From contig NZ_PXZO01000017.1 of the NCBI RefSeq assembly GCF_003013475.1, positions 229,893-293,892 on the forward strand: DNA of 64,000 nt, in the 5' to 3' direction. The notes beneath the pieces are model-generated. The model was given only the letters and a program-made list of their open reading frames with translations, did no database searches and was not told the origin of the DNA. A program made the translations under genes and the position numbers. Each line of letters starts with the position of its first letter. The first letter of the stretch is position 1. Of this stretch, positions 32,357 through 41,100 are shown in pieces. Origin of the DNA: Brevibacillus porteri (GTDB lineage Bacteria; Bacillota; Bacilli; Brevibacillales; Brevibacillaceae).

Positions 32357-32375
32357 CTTGTACACCGTATACAAG
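32357..32375. promoter_or_regulatory. Palindrome upstream of the glycosylation operon
   Basis: CTTGTA, seven bases, TACAAG: a perfect inverted repeat about 50 bp before the operon's first gene. Its core TTGTACACCGTATAC differs by one base from a sequence at 59939-59953. A candidate operator; no promoter match is convincing. Confidence 0.45.
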
Positions 32376-32453
32376 TAAGTTCAAAAACGTACTAGGACAA
32401 CGGTGCAATTTTTTGATTTTAATGAAAAGTTCACGGAATTTTTATCGAAAAAC

Positions 32454-32480
32454 AAAAAAAGACTGCGAACGTATTCGCAG
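32454..32480 (-). terminator. Rho-independent terminator after the exporter gene
   Basis: CTGCGAA, TACG loop, TTCGCAG, then TCTTTTTTT on the minus strand, ~50 bp past the stop codon. Confidence 0.88.
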
Positions 32481-32531
32481 CCCCTCCCTCGATATTCTAC
32501 AATTCTTTCATAGTTACGCACTATTGCTTGT

Positions 32532-33521
32532 CTAACTCTTTGCCGTCTGAGCCTTTTCGTCCCTGTTTTTGCCTAGCTCATGCTTGATGAACAAATAGCT
32601 CTCAATCTCTCGAAGAAGATAGAACAGCGAGGCACGCGTCTCAAATTCCTCTCGCGTTCGCGGCAAATCTGCTGCCTTGATCTCCTCTTGCATCACGCGC
32701 AGTTGGTCGATAAAGCGGTAGGCGGTATTGCCCGGGTGCACCGAGGCGCTGATTCGCTCGAGAAAATCTGCGATCCGATGGCTCTCTGTTACCTGATGAT
32801 CCAAGGAAGAGACGATCGGCATCATGCGTTCCAATAGCTCGAACTGCTTTTGTCGCATCACAAAATACTCGTAGTACGAATCGTTGCGGCGGCCCAATCG
32901 ATTGCCAACATCTCGCGAGGCTAAACGAATCGCCGTTTCCAATACCCCTGTTGTTTCAATCAATTCTTTCCCGTCCCAATCACTTTCTCCGTGACGCAAG
33001 TAATAGCAGAACTCCCGCAAGATTTTGCTGAACAGCTTCTCCACCTTTACTTGCATCCCTTTTAGCTCTTTATCGAGGCTCGGCATGTACAGATTGACCA
33101 ATAAGGCTACACCCACTCCGATGACGAGCAAAGCGACCTCGTTCAGCAGTAGCATCCCGTCAATTCTCTTGGAAGAATACAGGTGCATGAGTACAACCAT
33201 ACTGTTGACGAAGCCTTCCTGAATGCCAAATCGCACTGCGAGCGGCAAGAAAAGCAAAATGAAAAGGAGAATGGCAAGCGGCGTATAGCCCATAAGGGAA
33301 AACAGGCAGACCCCAATTCCCAGCCCCAATAAACTAGCTAGAATCCGATTCCACGCTGTCTGAAACGATTGCTTGACTGTTACTTGGATACACAAGATCG
33401 TAATGATCCCCGCAGAAGAAGCATACATCAAGCCTAGCTGCTGGGCGATCAGAATCGAGATAGCCGTTCCAATGGCTGTTTTTAACGTACGATAACCAAT
33501 TTTAAACTTGAGAAAGCCCAG
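32532..33521 (-). CDS. ArAE/FUSC-type aromatic acid exporter family protein (CTG start)
   Basis: A membrane protein resembling the aromatic acid exporter family (YqjA-like): an N-terminal half with about five to six hydrophobic segments and a soluble C-terminal half of ~165 residues (DKELKGMQVKVEKLFSKILREF, EKISASVHPG). From a standard start (TTG 33431) the first membrane segment would be lost; the frame continues upstream through GFLKFKIGYRTLKTAIGTA to CTG 33521, which has GGAGGGG seven bases before it. I therefore call a CTG start, 329 aa. Likely exports small hydrophobic acids. Single-gene unit. Confidence 0.75.
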   Translation of the reverse strand: MGFLKFKIGYRTLKTAIGTAISILIAQQLGLMYASSAGIITILCIQVTVKQSFQTAWNRILASLLGLGIGVCLFSLMGYTPLAILLFILLFLPLAVRFGIQEGFVNSMVVLMHLYSSKRIDGMLLLNEVALLVIGVGVALLVNLYMPSLDKELKGMQVKVEKLFSKILREFCYYLRHGESDWDGKELIETTGVLETAIRLASRDVGNRLGRRNDSYYEYFVMRQKQFELLERMMPIVSSLDHQVTESHRIADFLERISASVHPGNTAYRFIDQLRVMQEEIKAADLPRTREEFETRASLFYLLREIESYLFIKHELGKNRDEKAQTAKS

Positions 33522-33618
33522 TCTTGTTCCCCTCCGCTGTCAAAAATGCTTAGCTGTTTCATCTCACTATACTGTATCAAAAAGTACCGGGGAACCAAAG
33601 ACAAGCTTTCGTTAATTT

Positions 33619-35292
33619 TCAAAGGCGTCTATTCCTCTTGCGCTCCTCTGCAAAACTGTGCCACTTGCCATCTGGTGTGACGAGCCCTTTCTCTCCCACA
33701 TAACGATAGACGAGGAGTGGTTGTTCAAGCATTTTATCTCTTCCATAACTCCCCCTTACTTTTGGATGAAAGTAAGTGAGCATGAGCTTCTTGTTCTCTT
33801 TCACGACTTTATTCGCCGTATTCAGATCGATAGCCTCTTCATTTTTTGGGGGAAGAGATGAATCACCCGAAGGTCCATGGTTATAAAAATGGTTATACAG
33901 ATCCACTGCTTCCCCTGTCTCAGCGTCAACATCGACTTGAAAGATGGTATCAACTACCGGTTTGCCGTTGATCAGATAGCCAAATTCGATTTCATACGGT
34001 TCATCGTTTTCCCAGATTTCTTTGATCCTTTTCTCTCGCGGAACGTAATCGACCGCATAAATTTTTCCTAACTGATCGGAGTAGAATGTTTGTACGAGTT
34101 TTCGTGCACTCTCTTGTGCTTGTTCCCAGGTAATGCCCTTTTCTATTTTCTTGCTCTCCTCGTTGAACCTGATTTTTGCATTCACACTGTAATGGACTAA
34201 ATTTCCAAGGGCGTCAATCGCTATTATTACAGTATCTGACTTTTCACCATCCCCTGGTTGCGAAATAAACTCGAAAAACCAGCTCATTTCATCAGATCCT
34301 GAGTTTGATTCAGTGATCCTGCCATTCGAACGGTATGTACCAGGGAGCTTTTTGAGCTGTTGCTCTGCTATTTTTTGCGCCTCTTCTTTCGTAATGAGCT
34401 TTCGTTCTGTTGGGGTTGGAGGAACGATTTTCCCTAAAGGCTGTATCTTCCTTTCTTTAGCAACCTGTCCATACGAATCGAGCATCTTTCCTGTGATGGC
34501 ATCGACAAATTGTGGGTCGATTCTCTGGAATTCATAAACGAGCTGGTATGATTCAGATTCCTTACGAAAGCTGGACGCCATATCCTTGTACAAAAATGTT
34601 GGAGTCGCCCCTTCATCCCATTTCTTCTCAGCTTCCGCTATCTCTATGACTTTCGAAGCATCTGGTAGTTTCCCCTCTGTCCAGCGCCGCTCAAAATAGA
34701 TCACTTCCCCATCATAGCCCACTATCAGTCGAAACCCATTTTCCAGAAAAGGAATCCCGTTTTCGATACGAGTAAAGTTGACATCTATTCCCGGTTTATC
34801 ACGCGTATGGAAAATGTCCGAATCAGGATATTCATTGGGCTTGGATAAGCGGCTCCGTTGTTCTTCTGTCGCTACTTGCTTAAGAAATTGAGTCGCCACT
34901 TGAAACGCCTGATCTTCTGTAAGCTTCTTTTGATTTGTATCCAATTCCCGTTCTTCCCCACGATACTCATATACCCATATTTCCCCTGATATTGCATCCT
35001 GTTGAACACCAAAATTTCTACCATTTTCCTTACTCCACTTGGTATACCATATTGAATTTCCCCATAACATTTCAATGCCGTCCACGAATTCGGCACTTAG
35101 CAGCTTGTACTCACCAAGATTCTTCAACTGCTTCTGGGCAAGCGCGATTGCCTCTTCCTCCGAAAGTGTCTTCTCGGCTGCATGTACGACTGGAGCCAAA
35201 CTTCCAGCCGCTCCTGTAGCGAACACAGTCGTCATCAAAATGGACAATGTCACGCCGAGTGAAAGTCCCCACGATGAAGTACGTTCTAACAC
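33619..35292 (-). CDS. Secreted YcdB/YcdC-PepSY domain protein, 557 aa
   Basis: An exported protein: N-terminal signal peptide (TTVFATGAAGSLAPVVHA) followed by repeated units typical of the YcdB/YcdC and PepSY-like families, each starting EEAIALAQKQL, EDQAFQVATQFL, KEEAQKIAEQQL or EQAQESARKLV. Such proteins occur in Bacillales cell envelopes and may regulate proteases; the activity is not established. GTG start with GGAGAGG seven bases upstream. Stand-alone gene. Confidence 0.8.
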   Translation of the reverse strand: MLERTSSWGLSLGVTLSILMTTVFATGAAGSLAPVVHAAEKTLSEEEAIALAQKQLKNLGEYKLLSAEFVDGIEMLWGNSIWYTKWSKENGRNFGVQQDAISGEIWVYEYRGEERELDTNQKKLTEDQAFQVATQFLKQVATEEQRSRLSKPNEYPDSDIFHTRDKPGIDVNFTRIENGIPFLENGFRLIVGYDGEVIYFERRWTEGKLPDASKVIEIAEAEKKWDEGATPTFLYKDMASSFRKESESYQLVYEFQRIDPQFVDAITGKMLDSYGQVAKERKIQPLGKIVPPTPTERKLITKEEAQKIAEQQLKKLPGTYRSNGRITESNSGSDEMSWFFEFISQPGDGEKSDTVIIAIDALGNLVHYSVNAKIRFNEESKKIEKGITWEQAQESARKLVQTFYSDQLGKIYAVDYVPREKRIKEIWENDEPYEIEFGYLINGKPVVDTIFQVDVDAETGEAVDLYNHFYNHGPSGDSSLPPKNEEAIDLNTANKVVKENKKLMLTYFHPKVRGSYGRDKMLEQPLLVYRYVGEKGLVTPDGKWHSFAEERKRNRRL

Positions 35293-35355
35293 AAATCAAC
35301 CTCTCCAATTCAAAACAGCCTAATTTTACCTTTTCTGAATAACAAAGGCTCAAAT

Positions 35356-35397
35356 AAAAAAATCCGCCAATGCGACTATCTCGCACAGCGGATTTTT
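35356..35397 (-). terminator. Rho-independent terminator of hemQ
   Basis: AAAAATCCGC pairs with GCGGATTTTTTT across an interior that pairs again (TGCGA/TCGCA), ending in a T-run on the minus strand. Confidence 0.88.
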
Positions 35398-35408
35398 GGG
35401 GATGTTGA

Positions 35409-36161
35409 TTATACTTCCAGCTTTTTCGCCAATGTTTCTACGTTCAATACGTTTCCTACGAGGAAGTTGCCGAATTCACCGAAGCGTGCACTCACTTCAT
35501 CAAAGCGCATTTCGTAGACGATATGCTTGAATTCCAGCGGATCGTTGGCAAAGAGGGTAACGCCCCACTCCCAATCGTCGAAACCAACGGAGCCACCGAT
35601 GATTTGCTTCACGCGACCTGCGTAGGAGCGACCGATCAAGCCGTGGGAACGCATCATTTCTTGGCGCTCCTGCATGGAGAGCATGTACCAGTTGTCTTGC
35701 AGATCACGCTTTTTGTTCATTGGATAGAAGCAGATGTGCTCCCATTTTGGCAGGATCGGATAGAGGCGGTCGCGCACGTGCGGATTCGCTTTTGGATCTT
35801 CACCTGGATTATGTACATAGTTGCTCAGCTCTACTACGGATACATACGAATAAGGAGCTTCTGTATAGGCAGCAAAGCGAGTTTTATTGAACGCTGTTTT
35901 GATCTCATCGAGTTCTTGCATGGTTGGACGCAGGAACATGAACACGAGGTCTGCTTTGTGCCCGAGAATGGAATAGACAGCCGTGCTTCCTTGGTTCTCG
36001 CCCTCATTCGCTTCCCATGTACGGATCAATGTATTCAGCTCGTCCAACGCTTCTTGGCGTTCTGCTGCGGACGCTGCTTTCCACTTTTCCCAATTGATGG
36101 TGCGGAAATTATGATACGTATACCAACCTTCTAATGTAAGCAACGCTTCGTTTGCGCTCAT
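35409..36161 (-). CDS. hemQ: Coproheme decarboxylase (heme-dependent peroxidase family)
   Basis: A 250-aa HemQ/ChdC, the last enzyme of the coproporphyrin-dependent haem pathway of Gram-positive bacteria, which decarboxylates coproheme III to protohaem with peroxide. Diagnostic segments: LEGWYTYHNFRTINW near the N-terminus, the catalytic tyrosine region in YSYVSVVELSNYV, WEHICFYPMNKKRD, and GRSYAGRVKQIIGGSVGFDDWEWGVTLFA, which contains the proximal-haem-ligand area. The length is standard. AAAGGAG precedes the ATG by eleven bases. Its own terminator follows. No other haem gene is in the window. Confidence 0.93.
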   Translation of the reverse strand: MSANEALLTLEGWYTYHNFRTINWEKWKAASAAERQEALDELNTLIRTWEANEGENQGSTAVYSILGHKADLVFMFLRPTMQELDEIKTAFNKTRFAAYTEAPYSYVSVVELSNYVHNPGEDPKANPHVRDRLYPILPKWEHICFYPMNKKRDLQDNWYMLSMQERQEMMRSHGLIGRSYAGRVKQIIGGSVGFDDWEWGVTLFANDPLEFKHIVYEMRFDEVSARFGEFGNFLVGNVLNVETLAKKLEV

Positions 36162-36260
36162 TCTAAATCAGCTCCTTTGAAAAATCTGGTGACCTTCTTG
36201 CAACATTCCCAGTATAGCATAAGGAACAAGTGCGTATTCGGAACAGATTGGTGAACAAGA

Positions 36261-36301
36261 AAAAATGAAAACCAAGCGGTGCATTAGCTGCCGCTTGGTT
36301 T
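36261..36301 (-). terminator. Rho-independent terminator overlapping the nagB 3' end
   Basis: AAACCAAGCGG pairs with CCGCTTGGTTT and a T-run follows on the minus strand. The upstream arm lies in the last codons of nagB. Confidence 0.85.
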
Positions 36302-37048
36302 CGTTCCTGCCAGTACGGAGGTTGTCAGCTTGCTCGCTGCCCCGTGATCCACAATGACCGTTACATTCGGATGCAATTGCAATAAGGAAGCGGGTACATC
36401 TGCCGTTGGCTCACCCTCCAGCATCAATCGCACTGCCTCAGCCTTTGCCTCTCCACTTGCGAGCAGTACGACTTTTTTCGTGCCAAGAATCGTCTTGATC
36501 CCCATGGAAACTGCCTGAGTCGGAACCTGATCCACACTATCAAAATAGCGGGCATTTGCTTCAATCGTACTGTCAGTGAGCTGGACCACGCGTGTCAATG
36601 ATTCCGCAGAGGAGCCAGGCTCGTTGAAGCCAATATGTCCGTTATTGCCGATCCCCAGCACCTGGATGTCGATCCCGCCTGCCAAACGAATCGCTTCCTC
36701 ATAGCGTGCACATTCTGCCAAATGATCTGTCGTATTCCCAGCTGGCACATATGTTTTCTCCGCAGGAATATTGATGTGATTGAACAAGTTTTCTTGCATA
36801 TACGAGCGATAGCTTTGCGGATGAGTCGAGGAAAGTCCGACGTATTCATCCAGATTAAAGCTGCTCGCTTGCGAAAAATCGATGCTCTCTGCTTGCGACA
36901 GCTTGATCAGCTCACGGTACATCCCTACTGGTGTGCCTCCGGTTGCAAGGCCAAAGACGGTCTTCGGATTTGCCTTTACTTCGCTTACGAGCATTTCAGC
37001 AGCTTTTCTGCTGAGCTCCGCGTAATCTTTCACGATCACGAGCTTCAT
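36284..37048 (-). CDS. nagB: Glucosamine-6-phosphate deaminase
   Basis: A 254-aa NagB, converting glucosamine-6-phosphate to fructose-6-phosphate and ammonia. Signature segments: FGLATGGTPVGMYREL, FNLDEYVGLSSTHPQSYRSYM, VLGIGNNGHIGFNEPGS with catalytic Asp/His, and SMGIKTILGTKKVVLLASG. ATG 37048 is used because AGGAG is ten bases before it; TTG 37054 is too close. The RpiR-type regulator gene lies immediately upstream, so the pair forms a small amino-sugar unit. No nagA is seen here; the PIG-L deacetylase operon elsewhere in the window may supply related substrates. Confidence 0.93.
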   Translation of the reverse strand: MKLVIVKDYAELSRKAAEMLVSEVKANPKTVFGLATGGTPVGMYRELIKLSQAESIDFSQASSFNLDEYVGLSSTHPQSYRSYMQENLFNHINIPAEKTYVPAGNTTDHLAECARYEEAIRLAGGIDIQVLGIGNNGHIGFNEPGSSAESLTRVVQLTDSTIEANARYFDSVDQVPTQAVSMGIKTILGTKKVVLLASGEAKAEAVRLMLEGEPTADVPASLLQLHPNVTVIVDHGAASKLTTSVLAGTKPSGS

Positions 37049-37137
37049 TTCCAACCACTCCTATCCAATATAAGATAAATTCAAAAAGTCTCCCAGTACT
37101 ACTCCATGATCAAAAGACGACTTTTTGAACTTCCTTT

Positions 37138-38031
37138 TTAGTATTTTCTCTCCAGTACAGCCTTCGCTGTTCTCTCTTTATATAAAAGGGCCTTTTCCTT
37201 GTTGCGCATTGTTATTGTGGTACTAATAACATCCAGAACATGCAGCTGTGCAATTTTGGCTGCGAGAGAGCCTCCCTGCAACGGACCTTCTTGCGCTGCG
37301 GTCAAAAGCGTAATGTCCGCTACATTCGTAATCGGTGAGCGTCGATAGTGCGTCAGGCAAATGCAAGTTGCGCCTGCCTGCTTGGCGACTTTCAATGAAT
37401 CAATGGTGTCTTTCGTACTGCCGGATACAGACAAGCCGATCGCGACATCCCCCGGTCCCAGAGTCGCTGCAGCCATCGCTTGCAGATGTGATTCATTAAA
37501 AGCGTCCACTCGAAGCCCGATCCGCAAGAATGTGTACTTGGCATCCTGGGCTGTTACCGCTGACGTACCTACTCCGTAAAAATGGATCGTGTTTGCTTTT
37601 TGCAAAAGGTCTACACAGCGCTCCAGCTGTTCTAGCTGAAACAGGGCTGAGGTATCCCCTATCGCCTGTTGATTGGTTGCGGTTACTTTGTGCGTGATGA
37701 TATCCAGCGAATCGTCTTCTCCTACTTCGCCATGCAGGTTTTTGACTGGATGAACCAATTCCTGCGCCAATGCCAGCTTAAATTCCTGATAGCCATGGAA
37801 GCCTATTTTCCTGCAAAATCGCAAAACGGTCGTCTCACCTACTCCCGCCTTTTCGGCAAGGTCAATCACCGAAGAATAAATCACGCTATCTGTCTGCTGT
37901 AGGACGATGTGGGCAACCTTTTGCTCCGATTTCGTAAAGGAGGGAAGGAGACTCTGAATATGCAAAAGCGTATTTGTCTTCGTGATGGTAGCTGTCAATG
38001 GATGGGACAGCTCCTCCTGCTGTTTCACCAT
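37138..38031 (-). CDS. MurR/RpiR family transcriptional regulator
   Basis: A 297-aa regulator: N-terminal helix-turn-helix of the RpiR type (SLLPSFTKSEQKVAHIVL, VIDLAEKAGVGETTVLRFCRKIGFHGYQEFKLALAQ) and a C-terminal SIS sugar-isomerase-like domain (HFYGVGTSAVTAQDAKYTFLRIG, VAIGLSVSGSTKDT). It probably senses an amino-sugar phosphate and controls nagB, encoded 89 bp downstream on the same strand. The ATG at 38031 has GGGGGAG nine bases upstream; the longer frame to 38091 would run into the palindrome at the promoter. Confidence 0.87.
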   Translation of the reverse strand: MVKQQEELSHPLTATITKTNTLLHIQSLLPSFTKSEQKVAHIVLQQTDSVIYSSVIDLAEKAGVGETTVLRFCRKIGFHGYQEFKLALAQELVHPVKNLHGEVGEDDSLDIITHKVTATNQQAIGDTSALFQLEQLERCVDLLQKANTIHFYGVGTSAVTAQDAKYTFLRIGLRVDAFNESHLQAMAAATLGPGDVAIGLSVSGSTKDTIDSLKVAKQAGATCICLTHYRRSPITNVADITLLTAAQEGPLQGGSLAAKIAQLHVLDVISTTITMRNKEKALLYKERTAKAVLERKY

Positions 38032-38091
38032 ATGGCTCGCTCCCCCTTGAATAAATGTCAGGATTTTCTCAGTTGTTTTTACCCAAAACAA

Positions 38092-38118
38092 AATAGCTGT
38101 ATTTCTACAGCTATTATA
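38092..38118 (-). promoter_or_regulatory. -10 box overlapped by a palindromic operator, rpiR-nagB unit
   Basis: A perfect 10-bp inverted repeat (AATAGCTGTA, four bases, TACAGCTATT; 38092-38115) overlaps a minus-strand TATAAT (38118-38113). A -35 match is poor. The position fits a repressor site for the RpiR protein. Confidence 0.55.
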
Positions 38119-38176
38119 TCAAAAAAGGAGTTATCCGCCATATTAATTATTTTTAGTGGAGTAATTCTCCAAAATG

Positions 38177-41100
38177 TCAAAATGAGGTAAACAAAATGGT
38201 CGGACATGCTGCGACCCGCAAAGATCCGCTCATTGCTGCTGGAAGCAGCACCAGATCGAGCGTCACGATTTCCCCTGCACCTAGCGTCACTGTCCCTCTC
38301 GCTTCTCCACTCCCCATCGCGTTGGCAACAACCAAGTAGGAGCCAGGATCAAGATCATTCACCTTATACCTACCGAAGCTGTCTGTTTGGACCACCACCG
38401 TCTTTCTGATTGGTTGATTCACCGTTTGCACATACACGGTCGCTCCAGCAACTGGCAAACCTGTCAAACCGGATCGAACCGTTCCTTGTATCGTACCCGT
38501 TTGAGAAAGGCGGATGATGATAAAGGTTGTTTGGTTCGGCAAAACGACCGCTTGTGCCTGACCGGTACCAATGCCCGGGATGGTCCCGATAACGGTATAC
38601 TTCCCCGGAGCGACATTGACAAAATGGAACGTTCCATCCGGCTCAGCCAGAATATTTTGCAGGCGAATCTGAGCTGAGTTGAATAGCGATAATTGAATAT
38701 TGTTTCCGCTGGCTTGGGTTCCGTCCGGCAAGAGAACAATCCCGGATATCGTTCCCACGATTGGCAATAGCTCTACTGTCGCTACGGTCGTCTGTCCACC
38801 TGCGACCGTAACTGTACTGTAATGTGTACCGAAGCCATCTGCGCTTGCGATGACATTGTACACGCCAGCCGTCAAGCCATTCACCTTGAATTGCCCACTC
38901 TGGTTCGTAACGGTGTTGGCCACAAACAAGCCGTTAGAAAATAGCTGAATCGCAACAGCTGCCCCTGTGATCGGGAGTCCCGTCAACTGATTGGTCACCT
39001 GTCCGAAGATGCTGCCTGGTTGAGGAGACATCGTCAGAATGACTCCGCCAAGTGTCTGTCCAGCAGTCACGGTGATGCTCTGCGTTGCCGCTGCGTAGTT
39101 GTCTTCACTTGCGCTTATGAAATACGTTCCTGGCGGCAGATTGCCAACAGCGAAGTTGCCCAGGTCATCTGTAATCGCACTGCCGAACAATGTCCCGTGA
39201 GAATCCTTCACCTGTATCAATGCATTGGAAACAACTCCTCCACCAGATACCTGTACCTGACCCGTTACAGCAGCTGGAAAAGGGGGAAGCCCCACTTCAA
39301 TCGTAGTGGTCTGTCCGGAAAAGATCGTCGCACCAACAGGTTGGGTAGTGTAGTTTTGAGCGCTAATCGCAAGTGTATAGGTTAGAGGCGCCAAGCCGTC
39401 GATATTAAACTGACCGAGACCGTCCGTAATCGTCCGAGACAACAAGTTGTTTGTGCCAGGGAAAAAGATCAACACTTCCGCCCCTACCAGTGGCGTACCA
39501 TCAAGTGCATCCCTGACAGTGCCCTGCAAAACACCAGGATTCGGGTCCAGTGGGATATTGACTGTAGCTGTACCCCCAGGAGCTACATCAAAGGAGACAC
39601 TCTCCCTCTGATAGCTTTCGTTCCTTGCCAAAATGGTGTAATTTCCAGCCACAAATCCATCCATGAAGTATATACCTTGAGCGTCTGTCTGGGTTGAAAA
39701 GATAATCGTGTTATTGTTGCCCAACAAGCGGACGAGCGTATTCGGCAATGGCGTGGCAAGAAGGGCGTCACTAATTTCTCCTGTGACGCTTGCAGGAAGA
39801 CTCTGCAAAGAAAAATCAAGACCGGTAGTCGCTCCCAATCCGACCATAGCTGTTGAAGCCTCAGCGGCGAATCCTGTAGCACTTGCGATCAGTGTATAGC
39901 TCCCAGGAGACAGTCCACTTACCATGTACTGACCCTCCGCATTCGTCAGGACAATAGCCAATATCGTTCCAGACGGACTTCCCTGTCGAACAGTAATGAC
40001 CGCACCGGCAATCGGCAAGGCCGTACCTGCCTCTCGAACTGTACCAGCTATCCCACCGGGCAACTCGTTTAACGCAAAGCTTAATACAGACGCAGCCCCT
40101 GCTTGTATCTGTGCGCCAGCCACATCGCTTGCATATCCAGTTGCATTGACATTGACGGTGTACCCTCCGGGAGCCAGCCTATCAAGTGAAAAGTTACCCG
40201 TTGCATCAGTCAATACGGAGCCCACAGCGGCACGGGTGCTGTCGAAGACGATTACCGTTGCACCAATGATCGGCAAGCCCGTCTCCAGATCAGTCACAAC
40301 ACCGGATAAACTTCCGGGATTGGGAACTAATTGCTGCTGAAAGTTGGTGGTCATGCCTCCTTGCAAAATAACTGCCTGCGAGACAGATACAAAATTCAGC
40401 GCAGAAACGGTTACATTTACGACACCCGGCGGAAGCTTCTCTGCCAAAAAATTGCCTTGATCATCTGTCAATAATTGAGCAAGCACAACGCCATGGCCAT
40501 CCGTAATGAGCACGGTGCTTCCCGGAATCCCGAATCCCGTCATCTGATTGGTCACCACACCCGAGATACCCGCAGGCAAGTCAGGTAACGTAACAGTCGT
40601 TGAAGTTGCCGTATTGGCCGTCACGATCACGCCGATACTTCCTACGGCATAGCCAGGCGCTGACGCGATAACGGTGTAAACACCGGGAGCGACACTCCCA
40701 ATGAAAAATACACCCGATTCATTCGCGAGCAAGCTCTGTATGACGGCTTGATTGCTATCCATCAGCTTGACGTTGATCTCGCTTCCCATAACAGGTACAC
40801 CCAAGCTGTTTATGACACTTCCCACGATGGACCCAGGCATTGGCAAGAGCGCCACACTCGCCCCCGTTGTTTCTCCACTGACTACATTGGCCCCTACTGA
40901 TTGATCAGCATAGCTAGGCGCGCTTACCGTGACGGTATAAGCACCAGGCAACAGATGTTGAATCAAATAGCTACCTGTCTGGTCGGTACTTGCTGTAGCC
41001 ACTACATTTCCGTTACTTATGGAACGAATCAGTACAACGGCGCCTGCAATGATTATCACGGGATTTGTCGCATCCGTCACCTGTCCACTAATCCCTCCTG

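Noticed and set aside
37085..37135. Terminator between the RpiR gene and nagB
   Set aside because: AAAAAGTC/GACTTTTT arms are AT-rich with a loop of about 30 bases; too weak, and the two genes probably share a transcript.
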